Shown piece by piece: positions 39,051 through 48,664 of a DNA stretch of 64,000 nt (positions within the stretch are counted from its first letter, which is position 1; each line of letters begins with the position of its first letter). This stretch comes from an uncultured Paracoccaceae bacterium (GTDB taxonomy: Bacteria; Pseudomonadota; Alphaproteobacteria; Rhodobacterales; Rhodobacteraceae), in assembly GCA_947489445.1 (NCBI GenBank), contig CANLDN010000002.1, forward strand, positions 7,501 to 71,500. The letters run 5' to 3'. The position numbers were made by a program, and so were the translations under genes. Below the pieces are notes generated by a model. That model was given only the letters and a program-made list of their open reading frames with translations. It was not told where the DNA came from and did no database searches.

Positions 39051-39983
39051 ATGAAATACCGCAACGCACTGCCGCAGCTGGCAGGAAAGAAAATGATCAC
39101 AGATGGCGGGTTGGAGACGACCCTGATCTTCCACGACGGGATCGACCTGCCGCTCTTTGCCGCCTTCAAGGCGCTCGAAACCGATGCGGGGATCGCCGCG
39201 ATGGACGCCTATATGGAGCGTTTCGCCCGGATCGCTGTCGAGGCCAAGCGCGGTTTCATCATGGATACGCCTACATGGCGGGCAAACGCCCGGTGGGCGG
39301 CGGAACTCGGTCTGTCGCAGGATGCATTGCGCGCCGTCCATCGCGAGGCCATTTGCACATTGAACCGCTTGCGAGATCGTTTCGAAACCGGCGAAAGCCC
39401 CTTTGTCGTGAACGGAGTGATCGGCCCACAGGATGACGGCTATGCGCCGGCACGGGTTCTGACGGCCGAGGCGGCCGAGACCTATCACGGCGTACAGGTT
39501 GGTTGGTTCAATGAGTTTGGCGCGGACATGGTTTCGGCGATCACAATGACCTACGCGGATGAGGCCATTGGCATTGCCAGCGCTGCCAAGACATTCGGAC
39601 TTCCGGTTGCGATTGCCTTCACGGTCGAGACCAACGGGCGCCTGCCGTCCGGCGAGACTCTTGGCGACGCGATCCGCGCGGTGGATGAGGCGACGGACAC
39701 CTATCCGGCCTACTTCATGATCAACTGCGCGCATCCGGATCATTTTGCCCATGTCCTACAGGGCGATTGGACACAGCGGATCATGGGCCTGCGAGCCAAT
39801 GCCTCGCGCATGAGCCATGCCGAGCTTGACGCCTCGGACACGCTTGATGATGGCGATCCCGTTGAAATCGGACACCTCTATGCGGGTCTCTCGGTCCTTC
39901 TGCCGAACCTGACCGTGATGGGCGGATGTTGCGGGACCGACCACCGCCATGTCGCGGCAATCTGCGAGGCAACCAAAACCTGA
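39051..39983 (+). CDS. Homocysteine S-methyltransferase family protein
   Basis: ITDGGLETTLIFHDGIDLPLFAAFKAL...VNGVIGPQDDGY...FMINCAHPDHFAHVL...LTVMGGCCGTDHRHVAAIC (zinc-binding GGCCGT). Confidence 0.93.
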   Translation: MKYRNALPQLAGKKMITDGGLETTLIFHDGIDLPLFAAFKALETDAGIAAMDAYMERFARIAVEAKRGFIMDTPTWRANARWAAELGLSQDALRAVHREAICTLNRLRDRFETGESPFVVNGVIGPQDDGYAPARVLTAEAAETYHGVQVGWFNEFGADMVSAITMTYADEAIGIASAAKTFGLPVAIAFTVETNGRLPSGETLGDAIRAVDEATDTYPAYFMINCAHPDHFAHVLQGDWTQRIMGLRANASRMSHAELDASDTLDDGDPVEIGHLYAGLSVLLPNLTVMGGCCGTDHRHVAAICEATKT

Positions 39984-40096
39984 ATCACCGAAATGCCGGG
40001 CGCTCCTGCGCCCGCAACCAGACAGCCGCCTGCAGAACCCCTGCATGCGTTCTGTGACTTTGACTGAACGAAGCTGAACACCTGAAAGGAAAAGAC

Positions 40097-40771
40097 ATGT
40101 TCAAATCAACACTCTCCACACTGGCCCTTCTGGCCTCCACCGGCTTTGCGATGGCCGAGGGCGCGCCGATGTCCTTCGACGTCGCCGAAGACCTCACGCG
40201 CTTTGTTTTCGCGGCTGAACCGGTCTTCGACGACGGGATGCCCGCCTACGGAAATGCTTTCGTGACCCAGGGCTACATCTACGAAGATGGCACTCTCGAT
40301 GATGGCGCTGAGGGCACCCTTGCCGATGGCAGTCCGGCCTTCCCCGACAAGGTTATCGGTCGCTGGACCTGTGACGGGTTCTTCGTCGGCGACGGTGCGC
40401 GCACCCTGACCGGTGCCTGGGTCATCTCGCGCCAGGTCTTTGAGTTCGACAGCGGCGAGATCCTGATCAACCAGGGTGCTGAACTGGCGGATGTCGATGT
40501 GGCCGGACCCCGCGCCATCGCCGGAGGAACCGGCGCATACGCCCATGTTGGCGCTGAGATGACGCAAACCTTGCTAGGGATGACCGATGGCTTCGGTGTG
40601 CGTCTGTCCATTGAAATCCCGGGAGAAGAGCACGCTTCAATCGCGCCGGAGGATCAAGCTGAAAGCTGGCATAACAGCTACTTCGGGCACATCGACGAAA
40701 CCGACCACACCGAATGGGACTCGGGTGTGCCGGTGGGGCCGATCGATCAGGTCGCCTTGCCTGCCTCCTGA
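40097..40771 (+). CDS. Secreted allene-oxide-cyclase/dirigent-like barrel protein
   Basis: Signal MFKSTLSTLALLASTGFAMAEG; GRWTCDGFFVGDGARTLTGAWVISRQVFEF...GPRAIAGGTGAYAHVGAEMTQTLLG (GGTGxYxxxxG). Confidence 0.65.
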   Translation: MFKSTLSTLALLASTGFAMAEGAPMSFDVAEDLTRFVFAAEPVFDDGMPAYGNAFVTQGYIYEDGTLDDGAEGTLADGSPAFPDKVIGRWTCDGFFVGDGARTLTGAWVISRQVFEFDSGEILINQGAELADVDVAGPRAIAGGTGAYAHVGAEMTQTLLGMTDGFGVRLSIEIPGEEHASIAPEDQAESWHNSYFGHIDETDHTEWDSGVPVGPIDQVALPAS

Positions 40772-40824
40772 TGAAAATCGAGAAACCCCTGTCCGCCGCC
40801 AGGGCGGATGGGGGCAGATGAATA

Positions 40825-41448
40825 ATGAGAGAGACCATGAAAGACCTTCTCGAATATGCACTTCGCCCGGCCAGACAAACGGATGGTGAAGACCTCGCCT
40901 GCCTCATCGACATCGCCGGTGAAGGCATCCCCTCTTGGCTTTGGGCAAAGAGCGCTAAAGGTGGCCAAACGCCGCTAGAAGTCGGCACGGCGCGTGCGCG
41001 ACGTGAACAGGGTGGATTTTCCTACAAGAACGCCATTGTCGCGGAGCGCGTAGACCATGTGCTGGGAATAGTATTGAGCTACCCGATCTCTTCGGCAGAC
41101 GAAAGCGCACCTGATAATCTGCCAGCGCCCATCGTTCCGTTCGTCGCGCTGGAAGCGAAGTCCGTGGACACTTGGTATGTTAACGCGCTTGCGGTGCGCG
41201 CCGGGTCGCGGGGATATGGCATTGGCACGACTTTGATGGCCAATGCCGAGAAACAAGCCCTCGATGCAGGCTTCGCGGCCGTCAGCATTCAGGTCTACGC
41301 ACAAAATACCGGCGCGGTCCGGCTCTATCGGCGGCTTGGGTATGAGGTTGTTGCAAGCGCACCGGTCCTGAGTCACCCCTGCCAGCCCTACTACACAGGC
41401 GATGTCTTACTGCTGCTCAAACCAGTCGCGCCTAACACGCAGCCTTGA
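40825..41448 (+). CDS. GNAT family N-acetyltransferase
   Basis: WYVNALAVRAGSRGYGIGTTLMANAEKQALDAGFAAVSIQVYAQNTGAVRLYRRLGYEVVA. Confidence 0.92.
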   Translation: MRETMKDLLEYALRPARQTDGEDLACLIDIAGEGIPSWLWAKSAKGGQTPLEVGTARARREQGGFSYKNAIVAERVDHVLGIVLSYPISSADESAPDNLPAPIVPFVALEAKSVDTWYVNALAVRAGSRGYGIGTTLMANAEKQALDAGFAAVSIQVYAQNTGAVRLYRRLGYEVVASAPVLSHPCQPYYTGDVLLLLKPVAPNTQP

Positions 41449-41472
41449 CCAGTTCCAAAGAAAGTTCAGACC

Positions 41473-42930
41473 ATGCTCGCCCGCAAATTCATCCGGCCGT
41501 CCGCATTTCTCGCGATTGCGGGCATTACGACCATCGCAACCTCACAGGCTAATTTACCGATTCTGCCCGCGCCATTGTCCGATGACAGCTTTCTCTACGA
41601 TGGAACACCGAGGGACCCGCTTGTCGAACTCGGGCGTAATCTCTTCTTCGACCCGATCTTGTCGGGCAACCGCAACATCTCTTGCGGAACCTGCCACGAT
41701 CCAAGATTGGGATCAGGCGACGGTTTGGCGCTTGGTATCGGCGAGGGTGGCGTGGGTTCCGGTCCCGATCGCCGAACCGAAGATGCCGTGACAGGGCGCG
41801 TTCCGCGAAACGCGCAACCGCTCTGGAATATCGGTGCGCGCGAGTACGTATCGCTGTTCCATGACGGCCGGGTGGAATGGATCGAAGACGGTATGCGCAT
41901 CCGGAACCCTGCAGATGAGGAACTGCCGGAAGGCGTATCGGACGTTTTGGTCGCACAGGCTTTTTTTCCTGTAACTTCCCCCATCGAAATGGCTGGGCAG
42001 TTCGGCGAAAACCCGGTCGCAGACGCCGCCTTCACCGAAGATCGATCGGAGGTCTGGCGTATTCTCGCAGCACTGGTTGCCGCTGCGCCAAGCTATCTGG
42101 ATATGGTTAGAGAAGCCTATCCTGAAATTGCGACGCCTCATGACGTGACCTACACGCATTTGGCTGAAGCCCTTGCCGCCTTTCAAACCGTGGCTTTCCG
42201 GTCCGACGAAAGCCCATTCGACGAGGTTCTGCGTACCGGTGACATTTCGATCCTGTCAAAGGATGCAAGAGAGGGATTATCGTTGTTCTATGGGAGTGCG
42301 AATTGCGCGTCGTGTCATAGCGGGCCTCTACTGACCGACCACGCCTTCCATGCGATCGCGATGCCGCAGATCGGCCCCGGCAAAGGTCATGGCAGGGATT
42401 TCAGTTACATTGCCGAGACAGGCCTCGCTGGCCGAACCGAGGACGAGGGACGGTATCAGGTCAGCCGAGACACTGATGACCTGTTCGCGTTCCGGACGCC
42501 ATCCTTACGGAACGTTGCTCTCACCGGTCCGTGGGGCCACAACGGGTCGTTTGCTGATCTGGAGGGGATGGTTCGCCATCATCTGGATCCGGTGAGAAGC
42601 TTGCAGAACTTTGATGCGTCCACCGTTGTTCTGCCACCCTTGGACCAAGTCATGCGCCTTTCCGGCCAAGGCTCGGAATTCGGATACGCACCGCTGGACC
42701 CTGGCGAGCAAGCGGCGTTTGATCTCAGGGACACTTGGGTGATGCAATCACCTGTACTTAAAAAACGCATCGCGGCCGGGAACGGCCTTGGCACATTCCA
42801 TCTGGCCGACGAGGAAATAAGACAACTCATCGCCTTTCTCGAATCCCTGACAGACCCCTCTGCCATCGACAGGTCCGATCTCATTCCCACGGCGGTTCCG
42901 TCGGGACTGGCGCCGCAACCGGCCAGATGA
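41473..42930 (+). CDS. Di-heme cytochrome c peroxidase / MauG family protein
   Basis: Two CxxCH hemes (CGTCHDP, CASCHSG); VELGRNLFFDPILSGNRNISCGTCH...FRTPSLRNVALTGPWGHNGSFADLEGMVRHH. Confidence 0.93.
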   Translation: MLARKFIRPSAFLAIAGITTIATSQANLPILPAPLSDDSFLYDGTPRDPLVELGRNLFFDPILSGNRNISCGTCHDPRLGSGDGLALGIGEGGVGSGPDRRTEDAVTGRVPRNAQPLWNIGAREYVSLFHDGRVEWIEDGMRIRNPADEELPEGVSDVLVAQAFFPVTSPIEMAGQFGENPVADAAFTEDRSEVWRILAALVAAAPSYLDMVREAYPEIATPHDVTYTHLAEALAAFQTVAFRSDESPFDEVLRTGDISILSKDAREGLSLFYGSANCASCHSGPLLTDHAFHAIAMPQIGPGKGHGRDFSYIAETGLAGRTEDEGRYQVSRDTDDLFAFRTPSLRNVALTGPWGHNGSFADLEGMVRHHLDPVRSLQNFDASTVVLPPLDQVMRLSGQGSEFGYAPLDPGEQAAFDLRDTWVMQSPVLKKRIAAGNGLGTFHLADEEIRQLIAFLESLTDPSAIDRSDLIPTAVPSGLAPQPAR

Positions 42931-43104
42931 TTTCGATCACATGGAAAGGAGCCACACGCCGCTCTGAACGCGTATGGATAAAGACAAATCGCTATTTGCG
43001 GCGCAGTCTTGATGGGAACGACAACAAACCGGACGGCTGTGGTATCAAACCGTGTCAACGTCGGGTTGTCGTTGTGGAGGGCATGGCGGATCGGAGGATC
43101 AGTT

Positions 43105-43737
43105 ATGGAAACACCAAACCTACCTGCCATTCGCGCGCTTCGTCCTGCTTGGAACAAGGGCCGCATCGTCGGACAAAAGCTACCATTGAAACCAAAGCAC
43201 GTCTGGGCGATCCGGGTTCGACTTGAGCTTGCTGAAAACCATCGCGATCTCGCGCTGTTCAACATGGCAATTGACAGCAAATTGCGTGGCTGTGACCTCG
43301 TTAAGATGAAAGTCGTCGATGTCATGGCCTCTGGCCAGATCAAAGAACGTGCATCGGTCCTGCAAAGCAAAACCCAGAAACCGGTGAGATTTGAGATTTC
43401 CGAGGGCACGCGAGCTTCGGTCGAGAAGTGGATGGAAGATGAGCTTATGGTCGGCTCAGAGTTTCTTTGGCCTGGTCGGTTTCACGAACGCCTCCACATC
43501 TCGACGCGACAGTATGCGCGGATCGTCCGAGATTGGGTGACTTCGATTGGTCTTGAAGCAAGTGCCTACGGGACACATTCCATGAGGCGGACAAAGGTAA
43601 CCCACATCTACAAGAAGACAGGCAACCTCAGAGCGGTTCAGCTGCTGTTAGGGCACACGAAGATGGACAGCACAGTTAGGTATCTCGGCGTCGAACTTGA
43701 GGATGCCCTGGCTATTGCTGAAGCCATTGAAATCTAG
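43105..43737 (+). CDS. Short tyrosine-type recombinase/integrase (210 aa)
   Basis: Catalytic residues recognisable: R in SKLRGCDL, HSMRRT (HxxR), LLGHTK (H), TVRYLGV (Y). Confidence 0.93.
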   Translation: METPNLPAIRALRPAWNKGRIVGQKLPLKPKHVWAIRVRLELAENHRDLALFNMAIDSKLRGCDLVKMKVVDVMASGQIKERASVLQSKTQKPVRFEISEGTRASVEKWMEDELMVGSEFLWPGRFHERLHISTRQYARIVRDWVTSIGLEASAYGTHSMRRTKVTHIYKKTGNLRAVQLLLGHTKMDSTVRYLGVELEDALAIAEAIEI

Positions 43738-43760
43738 CAACTCTGGGTCGCCTTCACAGA

Positions 43761-43838
43761 CGGCCCAGAGCCGACATCCGGCACCCATCGACAATGCTGC
43801 AGTCGCAGACCACAAAGCAGACCTTCGCACCAACGTCC
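43761..43838 (+). repeat. Dispersed CGGCCC-N33-ATGCTGC element
   Basis: CGGCCCAGAGCCGACATCCGGCACCCATCGACA-ATGCTGCAGTCGCAGACCACAAAGCAGACCTTCGCACC. Confidence 0.8.
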
Positions 43839-43840
43839 TT

Positions 43841-44569
43841 TTATGTTGGCTTTCTATAGTACCAACTACCGGTGGTAGCTTCCCAGTAATAATCGTTCTT
43901 ACCTTTGCGTCGACCAGTCCAAGATGTGCCCTCGGGGATCGAATAGTATTTTTTCAGCGTTTCTTCGATCGACGGGACTCTTCCGCCGTCAGGCAATGGA
44001 GAGTACATATGAGGCAAAATCGGCTGGAAGGTCTCGCCACGCCAGGATTGCTCGGCCCTACTGTCTTCGTTGTCTCTAGCACGAGCAAACTCCTCAACGG
44101 GTGTCTGTGCCGTGGGTTTGGACTTCTTCTTTATTGTCTGTTTTTCAACTTTTGGGATCTCACTGACCCACTTGTTTGCTTTCGTAAGGTCAGCAACCTT
44201 CTTGAGTGGAGCTCGACGAACAGAGTTGTTGTCTCTTCGGGTTACCAGTTCTAAATTTGTCGGTCGGTTATCATCGGGCTTATCGTTGATGTGGTGTACA
44301 TCAAGATCTCGTGGCGGCCATTTTCCTAAGGCGACCGCCACTATGAAGCGATGTACCAGTATCCGCTTCCTGCTATCTGGAAAGTACTGATAGCCAATCT
44401 CATCACGATTGTAGGCACCGTTGTCCCGCGCCCCGGCGACGGTTCCCGTTGGAAAGTCGAAATCAGTTCGAGATATCAGCTGCTCCAAGTCAGGGTACGG
44501 GTACTCGCTGGGAAGATGAAATCTATAGTCGGATTTCAAGAGTTTCTTTACAAATTCAATATCTTTCAT
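43841..44569 (-). CDS. HNH endonuclease-type protein
   Basis: HRFIVAVALGKWPPRDLDVHHINDKPDDNRPTNLELVTRRDNNSVRR (HNH_3-like HH...N...H-like core). Confidence 0.8.
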   Translation of the reverse strand: MKDIEFVKKLLKSDYRFHLPSEYPYPDLEQLISRTDFDFPTGTVAGARDNGAYNRDEIGYQYFPDSRKRILVHRFIVAVALGKWPPRDLDVHHINDKPDDNRPTNLELVTRRDNNSVRRAPLKKVADLTKANKWVSEIPKVEKQTIKKKSKPTAQTPVEEFARARDNEDSRAEQSWRGETFQPILPHMYSPLPDGGRVPSIEETLKKYYSIPEGTSWTGRRKGKNDYYWEATTGSWYYRKPT

Positions 44570-44676
44570 ATCGCTTTGCGGTTCAGTTAGCCCAAGGGGA
44601 ACACCAGAGCACTTTTGCCCTGCATGCTAGTACATATGGGTACTCTTCGGTCCAATTGAAGATAGCTAAGCGTTCT

Positions 44677-44795
44677 CGGCCCCAAGCTGCCGTCCGATGG
44701 AAGTTTCCGTCGCTGCGCTGCAGCCCGTCAGAGGAGACATTCGCTGCGAGCCCGAAATCGAGTATCCAGCGAACTGGCAGTCCGCGGCCGAAGCG
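44677..44795 (+). repeat. Dispersed CGGCCC-N33-TGCTGC element (one-base variant)
   Basis: CGGCCCCAAGCTGCCGTCCGATGGAAGTTTCCG-TCGCTGCGCTGCAGCCCGTCAGAGGAGACATTCGCTGCGAGCCCGAAATCGAGTATCCAGCGAACTGG. Confidence 0.8.
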
Positions 44796-44831
44796 GCCTT
44801 TGAAGACTATCGCATCAAGGTCCGCTTTCTC

Positions 44832-45626
44832 TTATCCGTCGTTTGCAACAGGTGGTTCAGGGCGATTACCACCTCCGCGACCTAATGCAGTCTCAGTCAC
44901 ATTTCCACGGAAGCAACGCGGGAAGAACGGGAAAGTATCAGTGGCGTAATAGCGGTATTCACCGTCGACCACCGTTCCATTACATTCATCCAGTGTACCG
45001 GATCCTTCGACGTATTCCCAATCTTGCACAAAAGTACCGTCATGCACTCCCTCCGGCGCATTTTCACCTTCCCGCTCACCCTCTTTGAGTTGGTAGGACG
45101 ATTGCACGTCGCCACCGACGTAGTGGATTTCAAATCCATCTGCCGCATAGGCAAACAACGTCCCGTCAAGATTGCTCATCACTGCTTCGGGAATGCCGTG
45201 GTAGTGATACATTCCATCGCCATCAACGTGTGCGTTTTGTGCGTCCATGATCAGGCCGCCCACACCTTCGACGTTCCAGCCCGATGACCGATCGCGGGTC
45301 CATGGGCGATCTGCATCTTCGTCGGCATCTGGATTATACCACTCGGCTGTGCCCGGACGCAGGGGGATGCCGGTTAGGGTCATGCCAGAAACAAAGACGC
45401 CCTGGTCTGTGATGGTGCCGGTATCCTCGGGCATCGCATCAACACAGAACAAGTGGTCTTGCGGTTCAACGACTGCGCCTGGACGCCATGTCCCGACTTC
45501 GTGGTTAGGGATACCGTTCGAAACGATGCAGCGCTGATCCCCTGGGGTCGTAATATTTAATTCATGTGCCTGCGCCGTAATGGCGGCCAAAATTGTCAAA
45601 GCGGTTGTTGTGTAAAGGGCTTTCAT
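44832..45626 (-). CDS. Secreted YHYH-domain protein
   Basis: Signal MKALYTTTALTILAAITAQAHE; VDGDGMYHYHGIPEAV...LFAYAADGFEIHY. Confidence 0.88.
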   Translation of the reverse strand: MKALYTTTALTILAAITAQAHELNITTPGDQRCIVSNGIPNHEVGTWRPGAVVEPQDHLFCVDAMPEDTGTITDQGVFVSGMTLTGIPLRPGTAEWYNPDADEDADRPWTRDRSSGWNVEGVGGLIMDAQNAHVDGDGMYHYHGIPEAVMSNLDGTLFAYAADGFEIHYVGGDVQSSYQLKEGEREGENAPEGVHDGTFVQDWEYVEGSGTLDECNGTVVDGEYRYYATDTFPFFPRCFRGNVTETALGRGGGNRPEPPVANDG

Positions 45627-45797
45627 AATAATCTCCTGATGCGCGTTCCATCATTTAACGGATGGCAGCGAAATTTCCGTCGCTTAGACAATAAATGAGG
45701 TTGGGATGAGTTCTATCTGGTTAGTTGCGGGTAACGGGAAAGGACAGGCGGCTTCGGATGAGCATTCATCAATCCACATTTACTCTGGCGACTGGAG

Positions 45798-45895
45798 CGG
45801 CCCTAACCGGACATTGACTATGCAAGTTCGATGCTGTGGCGCGGCTCGCCGAACGGGACATTCGCTGCAACGGCGAAATCGTCTAGCCGTTGGAT
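45798..45895 (+). repeat. Dispersed CGGCCC-N33-ATGCTG element
   Basis: CGGCCCTAACCGGACATTGACTATGCAAGTTCG-ATGCTGTGGCGCGGCTCGCCGAACGGGACATTCGCTGCAACGGCGAAATCGTCTAGCCGTTGG. Confidence 0.8.
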
Positions 45896-46012
45896 GACCG
45901 AGACGCGAACGAGGCGGGCCTTCAACATTGCAATCGGGTAGTCGGCCCAAAGACGCGTCACGGGGTATTCTTGGCCCAAATACCTACATGATTGGTCGCA
46001 CGTTTCAGCCCC

Positions 46013-46789
46013 TCATCTGCCCCAAAATCCCCGTTGAGCCGCCAATTGACAGCGGCCCATATCCTCCCCTGAGACAAAGTGCAGTTTGAATGCCAACGCC
46101 GCACGGCTAAGCCGCGTTCCGGTCGGATGTGTCACCACATCGCCGACGATTTTTGCCCCCGCCAGGACCTCGTCTTGAAACGGGCAATCATCGCCCTCGT
46201 TCTTTCCCAACGCCGTGGCGTTGATCGCGATGTCTGAGGGCCTGACAGCGAAGTCGACGTCCACGTCTGCCCAGTTGGTCCTCATGAATGACTTAAGCGC
46301 GTTGAGGCGGTCTGCGTGTGTCTCGATCAAAGATATGCTGCGAATGCCGTTTTCGCACAGGGCATCAACAATCGCGATACCCGCACCGCCACCAGCGCCG
46401 ACAATCACAGCAGACCGTCCGGTGATGTTTACTTTCGCAGCCCCAATGGCTGCACACATCGCCACGCCATCCGTTGCATCACCGATCAACTGACCGCCCT
46501 CGCAGCGCACCGTATTCAGCGCCCCCAACCGGGCGGCCCGTGGCGTGTGGCTGTCCACAGCATCGAAGGCCGCACGCTTGTGGGGATAGGTCACAGAGCA
46601 TCCCGCCATATTTGGACTGGCGCGTAAAATGGCCCAGAATGCGTCCAGCGCCTGGGGCGGCACATCAAGCGGGATCATGGCGCAGTCCAATCCGTCGCTT
46701 GCAAAGGCTGCGTTGAAGGCGGGCGGGGAAAACACCTGCGACACCGGATGTCCGATAATCGGAATAACCTCGGTAGAGCCTCTGATCAT
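46013..46789 (-). CDS. Shikimate dehydrogenase (AroE)-like protein
   Basis: IPIIGHPVSQVFSPPAFNAAFA...GCSVTYPHKRAAFDAVD...AVIVGAGGGAGIAIVDAL...INATALGKNEGDDCPF. Confidence 0.88.
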   Translation of the reverse strand: MIRGSTEVIPIIGHPVSQVFSPPAFNAAFASDGLDCAMIPLDVPPQALDAFWAILRASPNMAGCSVTYPHKRAAFDAVDSHTPRAARLGALNTVRCEGGQLIGDATDGVAMCAAIGAAKVNITGRSAVIVGAGGGAGIAIVDALCENGIRSISLIETHADRLNALKSFMRTNWADVDVDFAVRPSDIAINATALGKNEGDDCPFQDEVLAGAKIVGDVVTHPTGTRLSRAALAFKLHFVSGEDMGRCQLAAQRGFWGR

Positions 46790-46871
46790 GATGCAGCCTT
46801 CACGAAATCGCTTGACTCACTATGTGCGCCGTTCTTAGCAATATCCAACATTTTTTGAGATAGGCGTCAGA

Positions 46872-47537
46872 ATGCTGTTTGGTGGACGAAGGAGCGAAGA
46901 CGAAACCGTCGTTGCGATGCTAGCATCTGCGATCCGGCGCGACATTTCGTTTGGTGTGTTGCGGCCTGACCAAAAGCTGAAGCTGGATGCCCTGCGTCAA
47001 TCGTATGGCGGATCGAACCATTCGATGCGCGAAACGCTGCGGATGTTGACTTCAGAAGGGTTGGTGGAAGCAACAAACCAACGTGGTTTCAGGGTCACCT
47101 CGGCCACAGAGGCCGATTTGCGAGACATCTTGTTGATGCGCCTTGAGGCCGAGAAACTGGCGTTGGCGCGATCCCTTGAGAATGGGGATGTCGCGTGGGA
47201 AGCTTCCGTCATTGCGGCGCTTCATGCGCTGAGCCGTGCTGAAGCTTCGGTCATCAACTCGCCTGACGATGTAACAGCGCTTTCCTGGGATGAGGCGTGC
47301 TGTGACCTGACCTTGACGCTGGTGGCCGCAAGCGGCTCCCCCCGCCTCACTGCGATGGTGGTCCAGTTTTACAATCAAAGCCGCCGGTTCCGGCTGGCGC
47401 TCCTCCGGGAGGGGCGGATCGACTTCGACGCACGCGCCGGGCGCCAAAACAGGCTGCGTGCAGCCATCGTCGCCCGGGACACCAAGCAAGCCCTGAGCCT
47501 TTGGGAGGATGAAATTCACGCGGATTTGGGGGCTTGA
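46872..47537 (+). CDS. GntR family transcriptional regulator (FadR/FCD subfamily)
   Basis: AIRRDISFGVLRPDQKLKLDALRQSYGGSNHSMRETLRMLTSEGLVEATNQRGFRVTSATEADLRDILLMRLEAEKLAL. Confidence 0.92.
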   Translation: MLFGGRRSEDETVVAMLASAIRRDISFGVLRPDQKLKLDALRQSYGGSNHSMRETLRMLTSEGLVEATNQRGFRVTSATEADLRDILLMRLEAEKLALARSLENGDVAWEASVIAALHALSRAEASVINSPDDVTALSWDEACCDLTLTLVAASGSPRLTAMVVQFYNQSRRFRLALLREGRIDFDARAGRQNRLRAAIVARDTKQALSLWEDEIHADLGA

Positions 47538-47569
47538 ACCAAAAATCGATCATTTAGGGAGGAAACAAA

Positions 47570-48589
47570 ATGGTCACTTTCAACAGACGTCAGACGATGG
47601 GTCTGATCGGGGGCGCCGCTGCCCTTGGTCTCGCGGCTCCGGCGATTGCGCAAAACAATCGGATCGTGGTGGGCGCCTTGCGCTTCACATCGCATTCGGG
47701 AAGCTTCATCGCCGTTGAACGCAACTACTTTGCCGAAGCTGGCCTTGATGTGGAATTGCGCTTCTTCGAGGCCGCTCAACCTATGGCAGTGGCGATCGCA
47801 TCGGGCGACGTGGACTACGCCGTCACGGCGGTCTCTGGCGGGTTGATCTCGCTTGCCAACCGAGGAGCCATCAAGGTCATCGGCGGCGCGCTGAGCGAAG
47901 AGCCCGGCATTGACGGCCAGATCATCTTGGCTTCCGACGCGGCGTTTCAGGCCGGTGTCACGACCCCTGCAGCGCTGGACGGCAAGGTCTTCGGCATGTC
48001 GACCGCCGGGTCGTCCTTCCATTACATGGGCTCCCGCATGGCGCAGGCCGAAGGGATCGATTTGTCCTTCACGCCGCTGCAAAGCGTGGGTGCTATCATT
48101 GGGGCGCTGCGCACGGGCGACATTGATGCCTGGTCCATCGTGCCCCATATCGCCAAGCCGTTGGCCGCATCCGGTGCCGTGCACGAAATTGGCCGCGTCT
48201 CGGACTACTTGCCGAACTATCAGGTCACCACGGTGTTTACGTCGGCGCAGAACGCAGCAGATGAGCGTGAGAAAACGAACGCCTTCCTCAACGGCTTCAG
48301 CCGCGGCGTGAGCGATTACAACAGCACCATGATCGACAATGCAGGCGGCGAGGATGGCGTCAATGAGATGGTCGATCTGATCCACCGCTATGTCTACACG
48401 GATCGCGAGCGCGAGGCTGCGGCGACCTCCATCATCAATGGCACCATGCGCCTGAATGAGGGCGCGCGCCTGAATGTGGGGTCTGTGCGAGATCAGCTGG
48501 AGTGGTTCCAGTCCGAAGATCTGATCGACGCGGACATCACGCTGGAGACCTTCGTGGACACCAGCTACGTCGAAACGTTCGAAGCTTAA
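47570..48589 (+). CDS. ABC transporter substrate-binding protein (NitT/TauT type)
   Basis: Tat-like leader RRQTMGLIGGAAALGLAAPAIAQ; VGALRFTSHSGSFIAVERNYFAEAGLDVELRFFEAAQPMAVAIASGDVDYAVTAVSGG. Confidence 0.92.
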   Translation: MVTFNRRQTMGLIGGAAALGLAAPAIAQNNRIVVGALRFTSHSGSFIAVERNYFAEAGLDVELRFFEAAQPMAVAIASGDVDYAVTAVSGGLISLANRGAIKVIGGALSEEPGIDGQIILASDAAFQAGVTTPAALDGKVFGMSTAGSSFHYMGSRMAQAEGIDLSFTPLQSVGAIIGALRTGDIDAWSIVPHIAKPLAASGAVHEIGRVSDYLPNYQVTTVFTSAQNAADEREKTNAFLNGFSRGVSDYNSTMIDNAGGEDGVNEMVDLIHRYVYTDREREAAATSIINGTMRLNEGARLNVGSVRDQLEWFQSEDLIDADITLETFVDTSYVETFEA

Positions 48590-48664
48590 ATCAACCGACC
48601 TTGCAAAGCCCGGGCGCGCCATGGTGGCGCGCTCGGATCGTGCAGCATTCCCAAGGACATCGTG

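Noticed and set aside
28166-45895. Interpretation of the dispersed elements as integron attC sites with gene cassettes
   Set aside because: No RYYYAAC/GTTRRRY core pairs seen, the elements occur beside ordinary core genes (ndh, uraH flank), and the recombinase lacks a recognisable IntI-specific insertion.
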